Under the pieces are notes generated by a model. The model made no database searches, had not been told where the DNA came from, and saw only the letters and a program-made list of their open reading frames with translations. Made by a program: the position numbers and the translations under genes. Of a stretch of DNA of 64,000 nucleotides, positions 33,570 to 42,807 are shown piece after piece (the stretch's first letter is position 1; every line of letters starts with the position of its first letter). This DNA is from Pedobacter glucosidilyticus DSM 23534 (GTDB lineage Bacteria; Bacteroidota; Bacteroidia; Sphingobacteriales; Sphingobacteriaceae): NCBI RefSeq assembly GCF_000425145.1, contig NZ_KE384314.1, positions 1 to 64,000 on the forward strand, given 5' to 3'.

Positions 33570-34838
33570 TTAATGAGTTAAAGCCTGTTTTTTCCTATTC
33601 TTCATATAGATTACCAAACCTGTGAAAGCTACCACTAAAATCATTGGAATTACCATAGTAGCTTGCAACACTTCTGGACCGGCTGCATTTTTCGCTTGGT
33701 TAAGTAAGTTAGCCATTTCTGTACCTGGTGCAGCACTTAAATACTCAGCTTCATTAGCACCAACAGGCAGTTTTTTAACGATTAATCTATCGTAAAAACC
33801 ACCCATAAAAATGGTATAAATAGAAACTGCAAACATACCAGCACCACCCATCAGGTTTAAACCTAAAGCACCTGATTTTGGTATATTCTCTGCCACAAAG
33901 CCTAACATGGTAGGCCAGAAATAACATACGCCTAAGCCAAAAATAAAGGCTGCAAAATAAATAGCATTTCCTGTTAAAGTACTTAATAAGTATAAACCTA
34001 AAGCAGCTAAAATAGCAGAAATTAACAATACCCCTTGCGGAGAAAAACGGTGAACAATAGGTTCTGCCAAGCCTCTTCCTATAACCATTACACCTGTGGT
34101 AAGGGTTAATATCAGGATAGCATTATCGGTAACGTTTTTAAGTAATACATCTATCCATTGGCCTGTAAAAAGCTCGGTAATAGCTGTGCCAAACATGCAA
34201 ATGAACATGAAAATAAATAAAGGCGATGTTACCGATTTATACATGGTAGCTGTAGAAACACCAGAAGCTACACGCTCTGTTACTGGAAAATCTAATTTAG
34301 AGAATAAGTAACCGTATACCAAGGTTGGCACTATCATGACAGCTACTTGTATTTGCCAACTTAAACCTAGGCTGTTAAATAAAATTACGATAAGTGTTCC
34401 TAAAAATATACCACCTGGGAACCATAAATGAAAATGGTTTAGCTTGGTAGTTTTATTATCAGGATAAATGGTTGCAACTAATGGGTTACAAGCTGCTTCT
34501 ACTGTTCCGTTAGCAATACCAATAAGTAAAGTAGAAATGAAAAGTGTCCAATATCCTTGTGCAAAAATAGTTAAGACAATACCTAGCAAATGAAAGATAA
34601 AGGCCATCACCAATAATCTTTTCATACCAATGGCATCAACAATAAAACCACCTATAACTACAGCTAAAGGGAAACCCCAAAAAGCGGTAGCTGTTATCGT
34701 ACCTAATTCTGTTGCGGTTAATTGAAAATCTGTTCCTAGTTTTCCTAAGATACCGGCCCTTATCCCGAAAGATAAAGAGGTAACCAACAGCGCAAGACAG
34801 CTTGCCCAAAATAGTTGGCTTTTATTAATATTATTCAT
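33570..34838 (-). CDS. MFS sugar transporter
   Basis: The 422-residue inner-membrane protein has 12 predicted helices and MFS landmarks, for example FIVDAIGMKRLLV after TM2 and a central cytoplasmic loop near 190-205. It resembles the nucleoside/sugar:proton symporter group common in Bacteroidota (FucP/NupG-like). It is embedded in the glycoside oxidation operon, so its substrate is probably a sugar or sugar acid released by the neighbouring enzymes (inference). The spacing is 36 bp from DUF1080 and 8 bp to the isomerase. Confidence 0.85.
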   Translation of the reverse strand: MNNINKSQLFWASCLALLVTSLSFGIRAGILGKLGTDFQLTATELGTITATAFWGFPLAVVIGGFIVDAIGMKRLLVMAFIFHLLGIVLTIFAQGYWTLFISTLLIGIANGTVEAACNPLVATIYPDNKTTKLNHFHLWFPGGIFLGTLIVILFNSLGLSWQIQVAVMIVPTLVYGYLFSKLDFPVTERVASGVSTATMYKSVTSPLFIFMFICMFGTAITELFTGQWIDVLLKNVTDNAILILTLTTGVMVIGRGLAEPIVHRFSPQGVLLISAILAALGLYLLSTLTGNAIYFAAFIFGLGVCYFWPTMLGFVAENIPKSGALGLNLMGGAGMFAVSIYTIFMGGFYDRLIVKKLPVGANEAEYLSAAPGTEMANLLNQAKNAAGPEVLQATMVIPMILVVAFTGLVIYMKNRKKQALTH

Positions 34839-34874
34839 TTAAAATTGGGTTAGGTTATAATTGGTTGGTTTGAA

Positions 34875-35564
34875 TTAAAGCGCTTTTATCATGATGTTTT
34901 TAAACCAAACTTCATCGCCATGGTCTTGTAATACAATTTTTCCTGATTTAAATTTACCAAAATCAGGCATGGTTTTGAACTTACTGGCAGCAACCATTTT
35001 GTTCCAAGCATCATCCCACATGGTGGTAGAAACTACTTTAACTCCGTTTAAATAAAATTCTAACTTGCCATTATTGCTTATAATTTCTGCCTTATTCCAC
35101 TCGCCAGCTGGCTTAACGGTTTCTTTGCTACAAGGAATTAAATCATACAAATCTCCAGCTCTGTGTTTAAATATTTTAGCATCCGGATGACCATCATTAT
35201 CTAAAACCTGCATTTCTGGACCAGTAAGGTATGGTTGTGGATATTTTTTAGCATCCTCAAGCACATTGAACATGATGCCACTATTTCCTTTTTTAGCAAC
35301 TTTCCATTCTAATTTTAAATGAAAGTTTGCGTAATCTTTATCAGTAGCTAAGTCTCCACGTTGAGCCTTATCTGCAACAGGTTTAAAATGGAGAACACCA
35401 TCTTCTACCGTCCAAGCGGTACCTGTTTCTGCTTTACCGTAAGTATGCCAACCTTGAGTACCGTTTGCTAATAAATTTTCCCAGCCTTTATTAGCTTTCA
35501 TTTTTTGCGATTTACATGATAGCGTTACCAATAACACCAACATACAGGTTAAAATACTTCTCAT
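34875..35564 (-). CDS. DUF1080 (3-keto-disaccharide hydrolase-like) lipoprotein
   Basis: The 229-residue lipoprotein (lipobox LLVTLSC, then KSQKM) carries the DUF1080 concanavalin-like domain: GWENLLANGTQGWHTYG, NFHLKLEWKVAKKGNSGIMF, GPEMQVLDNDGHPDAK, LYDLIP and GEWNKAEII. The family is now linked to cleavage of 3-keto-glycosides, and its pairing with a glucoside 3-dehydrogenase-like complex supports that here. It overlaps the cytochrome gene by one base. A surface or periplasmic location is implied by the lipobox. Confidence 0.9.
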   Translation of the reverse strand: MRSILTCMLVLLVTLSCKSQKMKANKGWENLLANGTQGWHTYGKAETGTAWTVEDGVLHFKPVADKAQRGDLATDKDYANFHLKLEWKVAKKGNSGIMFNVLEDAKKYPQPYLTGPEMQVLDNDGHPDAKIFKHRAGDLYDLIPCSKETVKPAGEWNKAEIISNNGKLEFYLNGVKVVSTTMWDDAWNKMVAASKFKTMPDFGKFKSGKIVLQDHGDEVWFKNIMIKAL

Positions 35565-35959
35565 TATTTCTTAATTGTTAAAATATATTTAACCATTTCT
35601 TCAGCATCAGCTTGGCTAACTTGCGGATGAGCAGACATTGGAACTTCTCCCCAATTTCCTTGTCCGCCGTTGATAATTTTACCAGCAAGCATGGTAATAT
35701 TTTCTGGTGTAGCTTCATATTTCGCAGCTACATCTGCATAAGATGGTCCTACTAATTTTTGTTGTTCTTTATGGCAACCCAAACAGTCTGATTGTGCTAT
35801 TAATTGCTTACCCTTTGGTTCTTCTACATCTGGTGTTGCTACACTTTCTGTCGCTGCAGAAGTTTCTGAATTTGTACTTTCTGTATTTTGCTGACCGCCA
35901 CCACAAGCCCATAAACTAACTGCAAGAATACTTAAACTTAATACTTTATTGATTTTCAT
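35564..35959 (-). CDS. Lipoprotein c-type cytochrome
   Basis: The 131-residue protein has a lipobox (SLWAC), a Ser/Thr/Glu-rich linker and a single haem motif CLGCH at about residue 59, with a distal Met in VPMSAHP. It is a class I cytochrome c that probably takes electrons from the GMC oxidoreductase complex in the same operon, as in FAD-dependent glucoside 3-dehydrogenases with a cytochrome subunit (established for that enzyme type; assignment here is inference). It overlaps the DUF1080 gene by one base. Confidence 0.9.
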   Translation of the reverse strand: MKINKVLSLSILAVSLWACGGGQQNTESTNSETSAATESVATPDVEEPKGKQLIAQSDCLGCHKEQQKLVGPSYADVAAKYEATPENITMLAGKIINGGQGNWGEVPMSAHPQVSQADAEEMVKYILTIKK

Positions 35960-35969
35960 AATGATACTG

Positions 35970-37022
35970 TTATATACCTAAAACTTGATTATTAAAATTT
36001 GTATCGCCACCGGAAGCTGCGAAATCATCAAAAGCTTTTTCTGTTACCCTGATGATATGATCTGCAATAAATTTTGCTCCCTCTCTGGCTCCATCTTCTG
36101 GATGCTTGATAGCGCACTCCCATTCTAAAACTGCCCAACCATCGTAATTGTATTGTGCCAACTTGCTAAATACCGATTTGAAATTCACCTGTCCATCGCC
36201 CAAAGAGCGGAAACGTCCAGCTCTGTCTATCCAGTTTTGATAGCCGCCATAAACCCCTTGTTTGCCCGTTGGGTTAAACTCTGCATCTTTAACATGCATC
36301 ATTTTTATACGCTCATGGTAAATATCGATAAAAGCCAAATAATCTAAACATTGTAATACAAAATGCGAAGGATCATACAATATATTGGCTCTTTTATGAT
36401 GATTTACTTTATCTAAAAACATTTCAAAAGTTACACCATCATGTAAATCCTCGCCAGGATGTAGTTCATAACAAAGGTCTACGCCATTTTCATCAAAAAC
36501 GTCTAAAATAGGTTTCCAGCGTTTTGCCAGTTCATCAAAACCGGTATCAACCAAACCTGCTGGGCGTTGTGGCCAAGGGTAAACAAAAGGCCAAAGCAAA
36601 GCGCCACTAAAAGTAACGTGTGCATTTAAACCTAAATTCTTTGATGCTTGTGCGGCATACTTTAATTGCTGTACGGCCCAAGCTGTTCTAGCTTTTGGAT
36701 TTTTATGTAATTCTGCAGGAGCAAAAGCATCAAATAAATCGTTGTAAGCAGGATGTACGGCTACCAATTGCCCTTGAAGGTGTGTAGAGAGTTCGGTAAT
36801 TTCTAGACCTGCTGCATTTACTTTTCCTTTGATTTCATCGGCATAAGTTTTACTTTCTGCTGCTAATTTCAGGTCTAAAAACCTACTATCATTTGTAGGT
36901 AATTGCAAGCCTTTAAAACCTAAGTCTTTTGCCCATTTACAAATATTATCTAAACTGTTAAAAGGCGCTTGGTCTCCTATAAATTGTGCTATAAATAATG
37001 CTGGTCCTTTTATTGTTTTCAT
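35970..37022 (-). CDS. Sugar phosphate isomerase/epimerase-like TIM-barrel protein
   Basis: The 350-residue cytosolic protein (no signal) is a xylose-isomerase-like TIM barrel with metal-site segments CYELHPGEDLHDG, ILYDPSHF, MMHVKDAEF and AVLEWECA. It is longer than the two exported paralogues in the operon. Similar proteins act as 3-keto-sugar isomerases or C-glycoside-cleaving subunits in oxidative deglycosylation pathways, a role that fits the neighbours but is not proved. It lies 10 bp before the cytochrome gene. Confidence 0.85.
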   Translation of the reverse strand: MKTIKGPALFIAQFIGDQAPFNSLDNICKWAKDLGFKGLQLPTNDSRFLDLKLAAESKTYADEIKGKVNAAGLEITELSTHLQGQLVAVHPAYNDLFDAFAPAELHKNPKARTAWAVQQLKYAAQASKNLGLNAHVTFSGALLWPFVYPWPQRPAGLVDTGFDELAKRWKPILDVFDENGVDLCYELHPGEDLHDGVTFEMFLDKVNHHKRANILYDPSHFVLQCLDYLAFIDIYHERIKMMHVKDAEFNPTGKQGVYGGYQNWIDRAGRFRSLGDGQVNFKSVFSKLAQYNYDGWAVLEWECAIKHPEDGAREGAKFIADHIIRVTEKAFDDFAASGGDTNFNNQVLGI

Positions 37023-37024
37023 TT

Positions 37025-37055
37025 TTCTTTTAGATATGAGATTTGCGTATTGAGT
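37025..37055. repeat. Member of the ATATGAGATTTGCG / TATTGAG repeat family
   Basis: GATATGAGATTTGCGTATTGAG lies in the 42-bp gap between two genes of the glycoside operon. It shares ATATGAGATTTGCG with the GNAT-argG gap and TATTGAG with the argH-Fic gap. It lacks the second arm, so it does not form the 9-bp hairpin. Confidence 0.6.
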
Positions 37056-37064
37056 ATAGAGAAA

Positions 37065-38207
37065 CTAAAAATTTATCCATTTTTGGGATGATTTTCCAGA
37101 CTCGATAACTTTTTCAATAAAAGTCATCCCTCTAACACCCTCTGTTACGCTTGGATAATCAAGCGCTTCTGCTGCTGGCTGCTGCTGGTTCATTTCTGCC
37201 AAAACAGTTAAAGCAAAATTTCTATACAAGTTAGCAAAAGCTTCTAAATAACCTTCCGGATGCCCAGCTGGTGTACGTGTATTATGCGAAGCAAAAGAAC
37301 TTACATAAGCACCACCAGTTCTGAAGGTTTGCGCAGGTGCATCTAAACATTTTATAACTAAAGAATTAGCGTCCACTTGTTGCCATTCTAAACCTCCTTT
37401 TTCTCCGTATACTCTTATTTTAACATTATTTTCTTCACCGGCAGCTATTTGTGTAGCCATTAAAACGCCACTTGCACCGTTATTAAATTTAAGTAGAACG
37501 GCACCATCATCATCTAATCTTCTGCCATCAATAACGGTATTAATATCAGCGCAAAGCTTAGTAACACTTAAACCAGTTACATACTCTGCAAGGTTAAAAG
37601 CATGAGTACCAATATCGCCCATGGCTCCGGCAATACCACTTTTAGATGGGTCTGTACGCCAATCGGCTTGCTTATTTTCTACCGCTGTACTTAACCAGCC
37701 TTGTGGATATTCTACATAGATTTTTCTTATAGCTCCTAGTTTACCTGCCAAAACTTGCTGACGAGCTTCCTTCACCATAGGATAACCCGTGTAAGTATGG
37801 GTTAACAACAGTTTTTTACCTGTTTGTTGCTGTATTTTTTCTAACGCTAATGCTTCTTGAAGGGATAGTGTGATAGGTTTATCCAAAATAACATGGAAAC
37901 CATTTTCTAAAGCCATTTTAGCTGGCTCGAAATGTAAATGGTTTGGTGTTACGATACTGATAACTTCTACTCTTACGTCTTCTGGTAAACTTTTCTCGGT
38001 TTCTATGAGTATTTGGTAAGATGGATAAGCTCTCTCTGGCGATAAGCCTAACAAAGCTCCTGTTTTTGCAGATTTTTCTGCCGAGCTACTGAAAGCACCG
38101 CAAACCAGCTCGTAACAATCATCAATTCTTGCCGCAATACGGTGTACTGCCCCAATAAAAGCATCGGGACCGCCACCTATCATTCCTAATCTTAATTTCT
38201 GCTTCAT
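37065..38207 (-). CDS. Gfo/Idh/MocA-family oxidoreductase
   Basis: The start is placed at the ATG at 38207 ([12 protein letters not shown] follows). A longer reading would overlap the upstream gene by 46 bp and precedes the Rossmann strand with non-conserved residues. The 380-residue NAD(P)-dependent protein has [16 protein letters not shown], the ILDKPIT catalytic-Lys motif and [13 protein letters not shown]. The family oxidises or reduces sugars and inositols; here it probably reduces a 3-keto sugar or does the reverse (inference). It begins 5 bp after the small dehydrogenase subunit. Confidence 0.88.
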   Translation of the reverse strand: MKQKLRLGMIGGGPDAFIGAVHRIAARIDDCYELVCGAFSSSAEKSAKTGALLGLSPERAYPSYQILIETEKSLPEDVRVEVISIVTPNHLHFEPAKMALENGFHVILDKPITLSLQEALALEKIQQQTGKKLLLTHTYTGYPMVKEARQQVLAGKLGAIRKIYVEYPQGWLSTAVENKQADWRTDPSKSGIAGAMGDIGTHAFNLAEYVTGLSVTKLCADINTVIDGRRLDDDGAVLLKFNNGASGVLMATQIAAGEENNVKIRVYGEKGGLEWQQVDANSLVIKCLDAPAQTFRTGGAYVSSFASHNTRTPAGHPEGYLEAFANLYRNFALTVLAEMNQQQPAAEALDYPSVTEGVRGMTFIEKVIESGKSSQKWINF

Positions 38208-38212
38208 AAATA

Positions 38213-38785
38213 TTACGGATTTAGATAAACCGGATCTCCTTTTTTGTAAGGGATACATCCATCAAATCTGCCTGGCACTTCTACATAAGTTAAAACCTGA
38301 CTACCACCTATTTCTGACGTAAAATATCCTAATAAGGTTAGTTCTTTCATCATTCTAAAATAATGTGGTGGAGTATCTTTTTCCTTGGTTTCTTGATAAG
38401 CCTTTTGTTGTTTATCTAAATTGGTTAATAAAGCTTTTTTCTGGTCTTTGTCTAAAGCAAGAAAATCTGCTTTATATTGTTTTTTAGCTTCTTCATCAAT
38501 GTTTTTTAACCCATCAAGGAAAACTTTTTGATGCTCTTTATCATAACAATCTTTCACCATTAAGGCCATAAACTCGCCCGCTTTGGTAGCTTTGGCACCT
38601 GGTGTATTGGTTTCTGGAATAATGGTTTCTGCAATTTCATCTAATAGTAAAACATCATTGCTATTAAACAAATCATTTATTTGCTTTGGCGATGATGTAC
38701 AACCTGTTAAAGTGAAAATTTCTGCCCCTAAAACAGTTCCCCCTAATAACAGGGCTACTGATGATATGGCTTCTCTTCTATTCAT
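38213..38785 (-). CDS. Small subunit of GMC-type sugar dehydrogenase (gluconate 2-dehydrogenase subunit 3 family)
   Basis: The 190-residue protein has a twin-arginine signal (MNRREAISSVALLLGG) and a lipobox-like TLTGC. It matches the subunit-3/hitch-hiker family: LLDEIAETIIPETNTPGAK and YKADFLALDKDQK, with the closing FDGCIPYKKGDPVY. This subunit carries its signal-less flavoprotein partner through the Tat system. The GMC subunit encoded upstream has no signal peptide, as expected for piggy-back export. Confidence 0.88.
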   Translation of the reverse strand: MNRREAISSVALLLGGTVLGAEIFTLTGCTSSPKQINDLFNSNDVLLLDEIAETIIPETNTPGAKATKAGEFMALMVKDCYDKEHQKVFLDGLKNIDEEAKKQYKADFLALDKDQKKALLTNLDKQQKAYQETKEKDTPPHYFRMMKELTLLGYFTSEIGGSQVLTYVEVPGRFDGCIPYKKGDPVYLNP

Positions 38786-38809
38786 GATTTTAATGTTTTT
38801 GGTCTTTAA

Positions 38810-40252
38810 TTAAACACCTAGCGTCCAGCCGGCTCTATAGTTTCTTTTTACAAACTGATTGGCTTCTTCAAAATTGGTTACCCGCATTTGCGCATTATCC
38901 CAAAGTAATTTGATGTTTCTGCCTGGGAAAATGTCTTTACCATCTTTTTGCGTTTTGATATCATAAGACCTGATGGCTAAATTGGCCATTAAAAGAGCTT
39001 CTGTTAGAGGAACTGCTTTTTCAAATGGCGAGCTCAGTTCTTTGTTACCATAACCTGCTAAGCAAGCTTCTACCCATTGTGCATAATGGCCATTGGTGCT
39101 TCCGGTTACTCTATCGTATTTTTGTTTAACTTTTACTTCCTGAGTTTTGCTGGTAGGTAATAAACGAGGGTTTTGGTTATAAGTACCCGCCATCATTTTG
39201 CCTTTTGTACCTATAAATAACATACCGTTGCCGCCATCGCCAAATACTTCATTAGGGCCTAATTCTTCTGGGCGTTCTGGCTGTATACCGCCATCCATCC
39301 AATGTAATTTAATTGCCGATTTATTTTTTGCCGTTGCCGGGAAGTTTAGGATAACATGACTAGAAGGTGGACAAGAATCTGGGAAATATCCGCGTTTAAA
39401 CTCATCAACATAAACAGAACCAACACTAGCTTCAACAGAAGTTGCTGCATTTAAACCTAAAACTGTAAACGGACCTTCCATTAAATGGCAACCCATATCG
39501 CCTAGTGCTCCGGTGCCATAATCCCACCAGCCACGCCAGTTAAAAGGCACTAATTTATCTACATAGTTTTTTTGAGGTGCTGTACCCAACCATAAATCCC
39601 AATCTAATTCTTTTGGAATTTCTGCGGCTTGTGTAGGCCAAGGAATACCTTGTGGCCATACGGGGCGGTTTGTCCAACAGTAAACGGTATGAACTTTACC
39701 TATAACTCCAGCATCAAACCATTCTTGCATTTGCCTAACTCCATCATCTGAAGCGCCTTGATTACCCATTTGGGTAACTACTTTATATTTTTTAGCGGCA
39801 TCTAATAAGACACGAGCCTCATAAATATCATGTGTAAGCGGTTTCTGTACATAAACATGCTTACCTAACTGCATGGCTGCTAAAGTTGTAATAGCATGGT
39901 TATGGTCTGGTGTAGAAACGCAAACGGCATCAAAGTTTTTTGATTCTTTATCAAAAAGCTCTCGCCAATCTTTATAATATTTTGCTGTTGGATAATCTTG
40001 TCTTGCTTTTAATGATCTTCTATCATCAACATCACATAAGAAATTGATAACGGCTTTGCCTGATGTGTGAAAGCTTTTTAAATCGCTATAACCTTTACCG
40101 CCAACCCCAACACCAGCAATATAAAGTTTATCACTAGGTGCTAAAAAGCCTTTACCCAAAACATGTCTGGGTACAATAGTAAAAGCTGCCGCTGCAATTG
40201 CACCAGATTTAATAAAGTTTCTTCTACTTTGTTGATTACTTTTATTTTCCAT
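38810..40252 (-). CDS. Tat-exported Gfo/Idh/MocA oxidoreductase
   Basis: The 480-residue protein has a Tat signal (SRRNFIKSGAIAAAAFTIVP). A Rossmann domain follows (AGVGVGGKGYSDLKSF), with VSTPDHNH, YVQKPLTHDIYEAR holding the catalytic Lys, and DMGCHLMEGPF. This exported Bacteroidota subfamily often keeps its NAD cofactor bound. It lies between the GMC subunit (10 bp) and the small subunit (24 bp), so it is part of the core glycoside oxidation set. Confidence 0.9.
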   Translation of the reverse strand: MENKSNQQSRRNFIKSGAIAAAAFTIVPRHVLGKGFLAPSDKLYIAGVGVGGKGYSDLKSFHTSGKAVINFLCDVDDRRSLKARQDYPTAKYYKDWRELFDKESKNFDAVCVSTPDHNHAITTLAAMQLGKHVYVQKPLTHDIYEARVLLDAAKKYKVVTQMGNQGASDDGVRQMQEWFDAGVIGKVHTVYCWTNRPVWPQGIPWPTQAAEIPKELDWDLWLGTAPQKNYVDKLVPFNWRGWWDYGTGALGDMGCHLMEGPFTVLGLNAATSVEASVGSVYVDEFKRGYFPDSCPPSSHVILNFPATAKNKSAIKLHWMDGGIQPERPEELGPNEVFGDGGNGMLFIGTKGKMMAGTYNQNPRLLPTSKTQEVKVKQKYDRVTGSTNGHYAQWVEACLAGYGNKELSSPFEKAVPLTEALLMANLAIRSYDIKTQKDGKDIFPGRNIKLLWDNAQMRVTNFEEANQFVKRNYRAGWTLGV

Positions 40253-40262
40253 GTTTAAGGTA

Positions 40263-41942
40263 TTAAAGGTTCATCTTTTTAAGTTCAGAAACAGCGTGGT
40301 ATACTGCTCTGGCAGTAAAAGCCATATAGGTTAAAGATGGATTTACGCAGCTTCCCGATGTCATGAAAGAGCCATCAGTAACGTAAACATTTTTAGCATC
40401 CCAAACTTGATTATGCTTATTTACCACAGAAGTTTTAGGGTCTTTACCCATACGGGCTGTACCCATTTCATGAATACCTTGACCAAAACCGTAACCATTA
40501 TCATGCGCTTTAACATCTTTAAGACCTGCTTTTTCAAGCATTTCTTTAGCGTCATCCATCATATCCTTACGCATTTTAATTTCATTCTCTTTTATCTCAG
40601 CATCGATAGCTAAAACAGGCAAGCCCCATTTGTCTTTTACGGTTTTATCTAGGGTAACTTTATTTTCATGGTAAGGTAAAATCTCGCCAAAAGCTGTAAT
40701 ACCCATAGTCCATTGACCGGGTTGTATTAAAGCTTCCTTTAACTCGGCACCTATGCTTAACTCTGCTATTTCACGATTCCAACCCTGCCTGCTAGCACCT
40801 CCCTGATAACCAAAACCACGTAGATAATCTCGCTTTTCGCCATTCATATTTCTAAAACGTGGTACATAAATACCATTTGGTCTTCTTCCGTAGTAGTATT
40901 TATCATCATAGCCTTCTGCAACGCCAGATGCACCTAATCTAAAATGATGATCCATCAGGTTATGACCAAGCTCGCCACTGCTACTTCCTAAACCGCCTTC
41001 CCAAACATCGGTTGCAGAATTCATTAAAACCCAAGCAGAGTTTAAGGTTGATGCGCAAAGGAAAATTACCTTCGCTTTATACTCATAAGTTTGATTAGTT
41101 TGTGCATCTAAAACCTCAACACCTGTAGCTTTTTGGGTGTCTTTATCATAAAGAATTTTAGTAACGATAGAGTGCGGACGAAGCGTAAGATTGCCAGTTG
41201 CCATGGCTGCTGGTAAGGTAGAAGATTGTGTACTGAAATAAGCTCCAAAAGGACAACCTAACGAGCATTTATTTCTAAACTGACAATTGCTACGACCTTT
41301 AACAGGAGCCGTAACATGAGCAACACGACCTATAAACATGTGTCTTTGATCTTTATATTGTTGCCTGATACGGGCTGCAACATCTTTTTCTACACAGTTC
41401 ATGTCCATTGGTGGCAGAAACTCGCCGTCTGGCAAGTGAGCTAAATTCTCTTTAGACCCACTGATACCTGCAAATTTCTCCACATAACTGTACCAAGGGG
41501 CAATTTCATGATAACGAACGGGCCAGTCTACTGCGATGCCTTCTTTAGCATTTGCTTCAAAGTCTAAATCGCTAAAACGATAAGACTGTCTTCCCCACAT
41601 TAAAGACCTGCCTCCTACATGATAACCTCTATACCAATCAAAGCGTTTTACTTCTGTATAAGGTGCTTCCTTCTCATTTACCCAGAAATCAAGATTTTTT
41701 TCTGAAAGTGCATAGTCCCTTTTAAGAACTGGATAGTTTTCAACCATTTCTTGGGTTCTTCTGCCTCTGTGTTCAAACTCCCAAGGTGCTTTAGTAGCAT
41801 TTTTATAATCTTTAACATGCTCTATATTTCTACCTCTTTCAAGCACAAGAGTTTTTAAACCTTTTTCGGTTAGTTCTTTCGCTGCCCAGCCTCCGGAGAT
41901 ACCGGAACCTATCACTATGGCATCATAGCTTTGTTCTGACAT
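40263..41942 (-). CDS. GMC-family FAD oxidoreductase, probable glucoside 3-dehydrogenase catalytic subunit
   Basis: The 559-residue flavoprotein has the dinucleotide-binding motif VIGSGISGGWAAKEL (10-24) and a C-terminal GMC domain with His491 (HEMGTARMG) and Asn534 (NPSLTYMAF) as the catalytic pair. Cys220, Cys226 and Cys230 (CQFRNKCSLGC) resemble the cluster-binding insertion seen in FAD glucose dehydrogenases. It has no signal peptide; export is probably by the Tat small subunit. With cytochrome c, DUF1080 and isomerases it suggests C3 oxidation of a glycoside. It is the first gene of the operon. Confidence 0.88.
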   Translation of the reverse strand: MSEQSYDAIVIGSGISGGWAAKELTEKGLKTLVLERGRNIEHVKDYKNATKAPWEFEHRGRRTQEMVENYPVLKRDYALSEKNLDFWVNEKEAPYTEVKRFDWYRGYHVGGRSLMWGRQSYRFSDLDFEANAKEGIAVDWPVRYHEIAPWYSYVEKFAGISGSKENLAHLPDGEFLPPMDMNCVEKDVAARIRQQYKDQRHMFIGRVAHVTAPVKGRSNCQFRNKCSLGCPFGAYFSTQSSTLPAAMATGNLTLRPHSIVTKILYDKDTQKATGVEVLDAQTNQTYEYKAKVIFLCASTLNSAWVLMNSATDVWEGGLGSSSGELGHNLMDHHFRLGASGVAEGYDDKYYYGRRPNGIYVPRFRNMNGEKRDYLRGFGYQGGASRQGWNREIAELSIGAELKEALIQPGQWTMGITAFGEILPYHENKVTLDKTVKDKWGLPVLAIDAEIKENEIKMRKDMMDDAKEMLEKAGLKDVKAHDNGYGFGQGIHEMGTARMGKDPKTSVVNKHNQVWDAKNVYVTDGSFMTSGSCVNPSLTYMAFTARAVYHAVSELKKMNL

Positions 41943-41971
41943 TCGTTTAATATTAAAATTGGTTAGGTGAA

Positions 41972-41992
41972 TATAGAAATTAAATTTCTATA
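41972..41992. promoter_or_regulatory. Perfect 21-nt palindrome upstream of the GMC operon
   Basis: TATAGAAATT-A-AATTTCTATA is a perfect palindrome with one central base, 29 bp before the ATG of the first gene of the glycoside oxidation operon. Its position fits an operator for a dimeric regulator or a short 5' leader hairpin. No regulator gene is adjacent. Confidence 0.5.
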
Positions 41993-42054
41993 AACAATAG
42001 CCTAAGTGTATTTTTTACAATATGTAATATTAGGATTTCCCAATAAACGTAAAA

Positions 42055-42081
42055 ACCACACTAAATATGATTTAGTATGGT
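42055..42081 (-). terminator. Intrinsic terminator after the SGNH hydrolase gene
   Basis: On the minus strand ACCATACTAAAT-CAT-ATTTAGTGTGGT forms a 12-bp stem with one U-G wobble, followed directly by TTTTT. It lies about 35 bp after the SGNH hydrolase stop and separates the susCD transcript from the GMC operon. Confidence 0.85.
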
Positions 42082-42115
42082 TTAAGAAGCTTAAAAAAGC
42101 TTTAAGTGTTATAAA

Positions 42116-42787
42116 CTATAAATATTTTTTTAGCGATTGTGCCCAGATAGCATAACCTGCAGCTTTTAAATGCAAACCGTCATGAGTATAATCCTTTTTC
42201 ATGCGACCATCAGCATCTAAAAATATTTTATGCGTATCTATTAAGGTGGCTTTTTCTTCTGCTGCTAATTTTTTTAAACCTGCATTAACTGCGGCAATAT
42301 GTTCGTCTTTATTGTAATGATTTTTAAATTGTGTAAATGTATTATTTACAGGGAATACGGTTTGTAAATAAATTTTAGTTGCCGGAGACTCCTTTTTGAT
42401 TTGCTTTACAATACGGTAATAATTATTGATGATTAAGCTATCAGGAATATTTCTTGAGATATCATTAATACCTATTAACAAAAAAACCTTAGCTGGTTTA
42501 CCTTCTGTTACTTCGCCTAATCTTTCTAAAACACCATAAGATATATCTCCAGAAATACCTCTGTTTTTGATATTTAGATTACCTAATAGCTCTGCCCAAT
42601 CTACCCCTGCGGTAATGCTATTCCCCAAAAAGATGATATCTGTTGAAGCGTTTGGATAGCTTTTAAATAATTCTACTTTTAGCTCAAAATTATTGGGGCG
42701 GTAAGTGCTATCCCATTTTACAGCTTGTGCATTGCTATGGCTAGCAAAGAAAAATAGCGCAAGGCTAAAAAATAATAACTTCTTCAT
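42116..42787 (-). CDS. Secreted SGNH/GDSL hydrolase
   Basis: The 223-residue protein has a signal peptide (MKKLLFFSLALFFFASHSNA). It shows the SGNH blocks: Ser57 in FLGNSITAG, Gly80 in RGISGDIS, Asn108 in IGINDI and the Asp203-His206 pair in HDGLHL. It is a periplasmic or secreted esterase, possibly an acyl or acetyl esterase. It lies 20 bp after the phosphoesterase gene and ends the susCD transcript. Confidence 0.9.
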   Translation of the reverse strand: MKKLLFFSLALFFFASHSNAQAVKWDSTYRPNNFELKVELFKSYPNASTDIIFLGNSITAGVDWAELLGNLNIKNRGISGDISYGVLERLGEVTEGKPAKVFLLIGINDISRNIPDSLIINNYYRIVKQIKKESPATKIYLQTVFPVNNTFTQFKNHYNKDEHIAAVNAGLKKLAAEEKATLIDTHKIFLDADGRMKKDYTHDGLHLKAAGYAIWAQSLKKYL

Positions 42788-42807
42788 ATATTTAAATTTA
42801 TAGAGGC

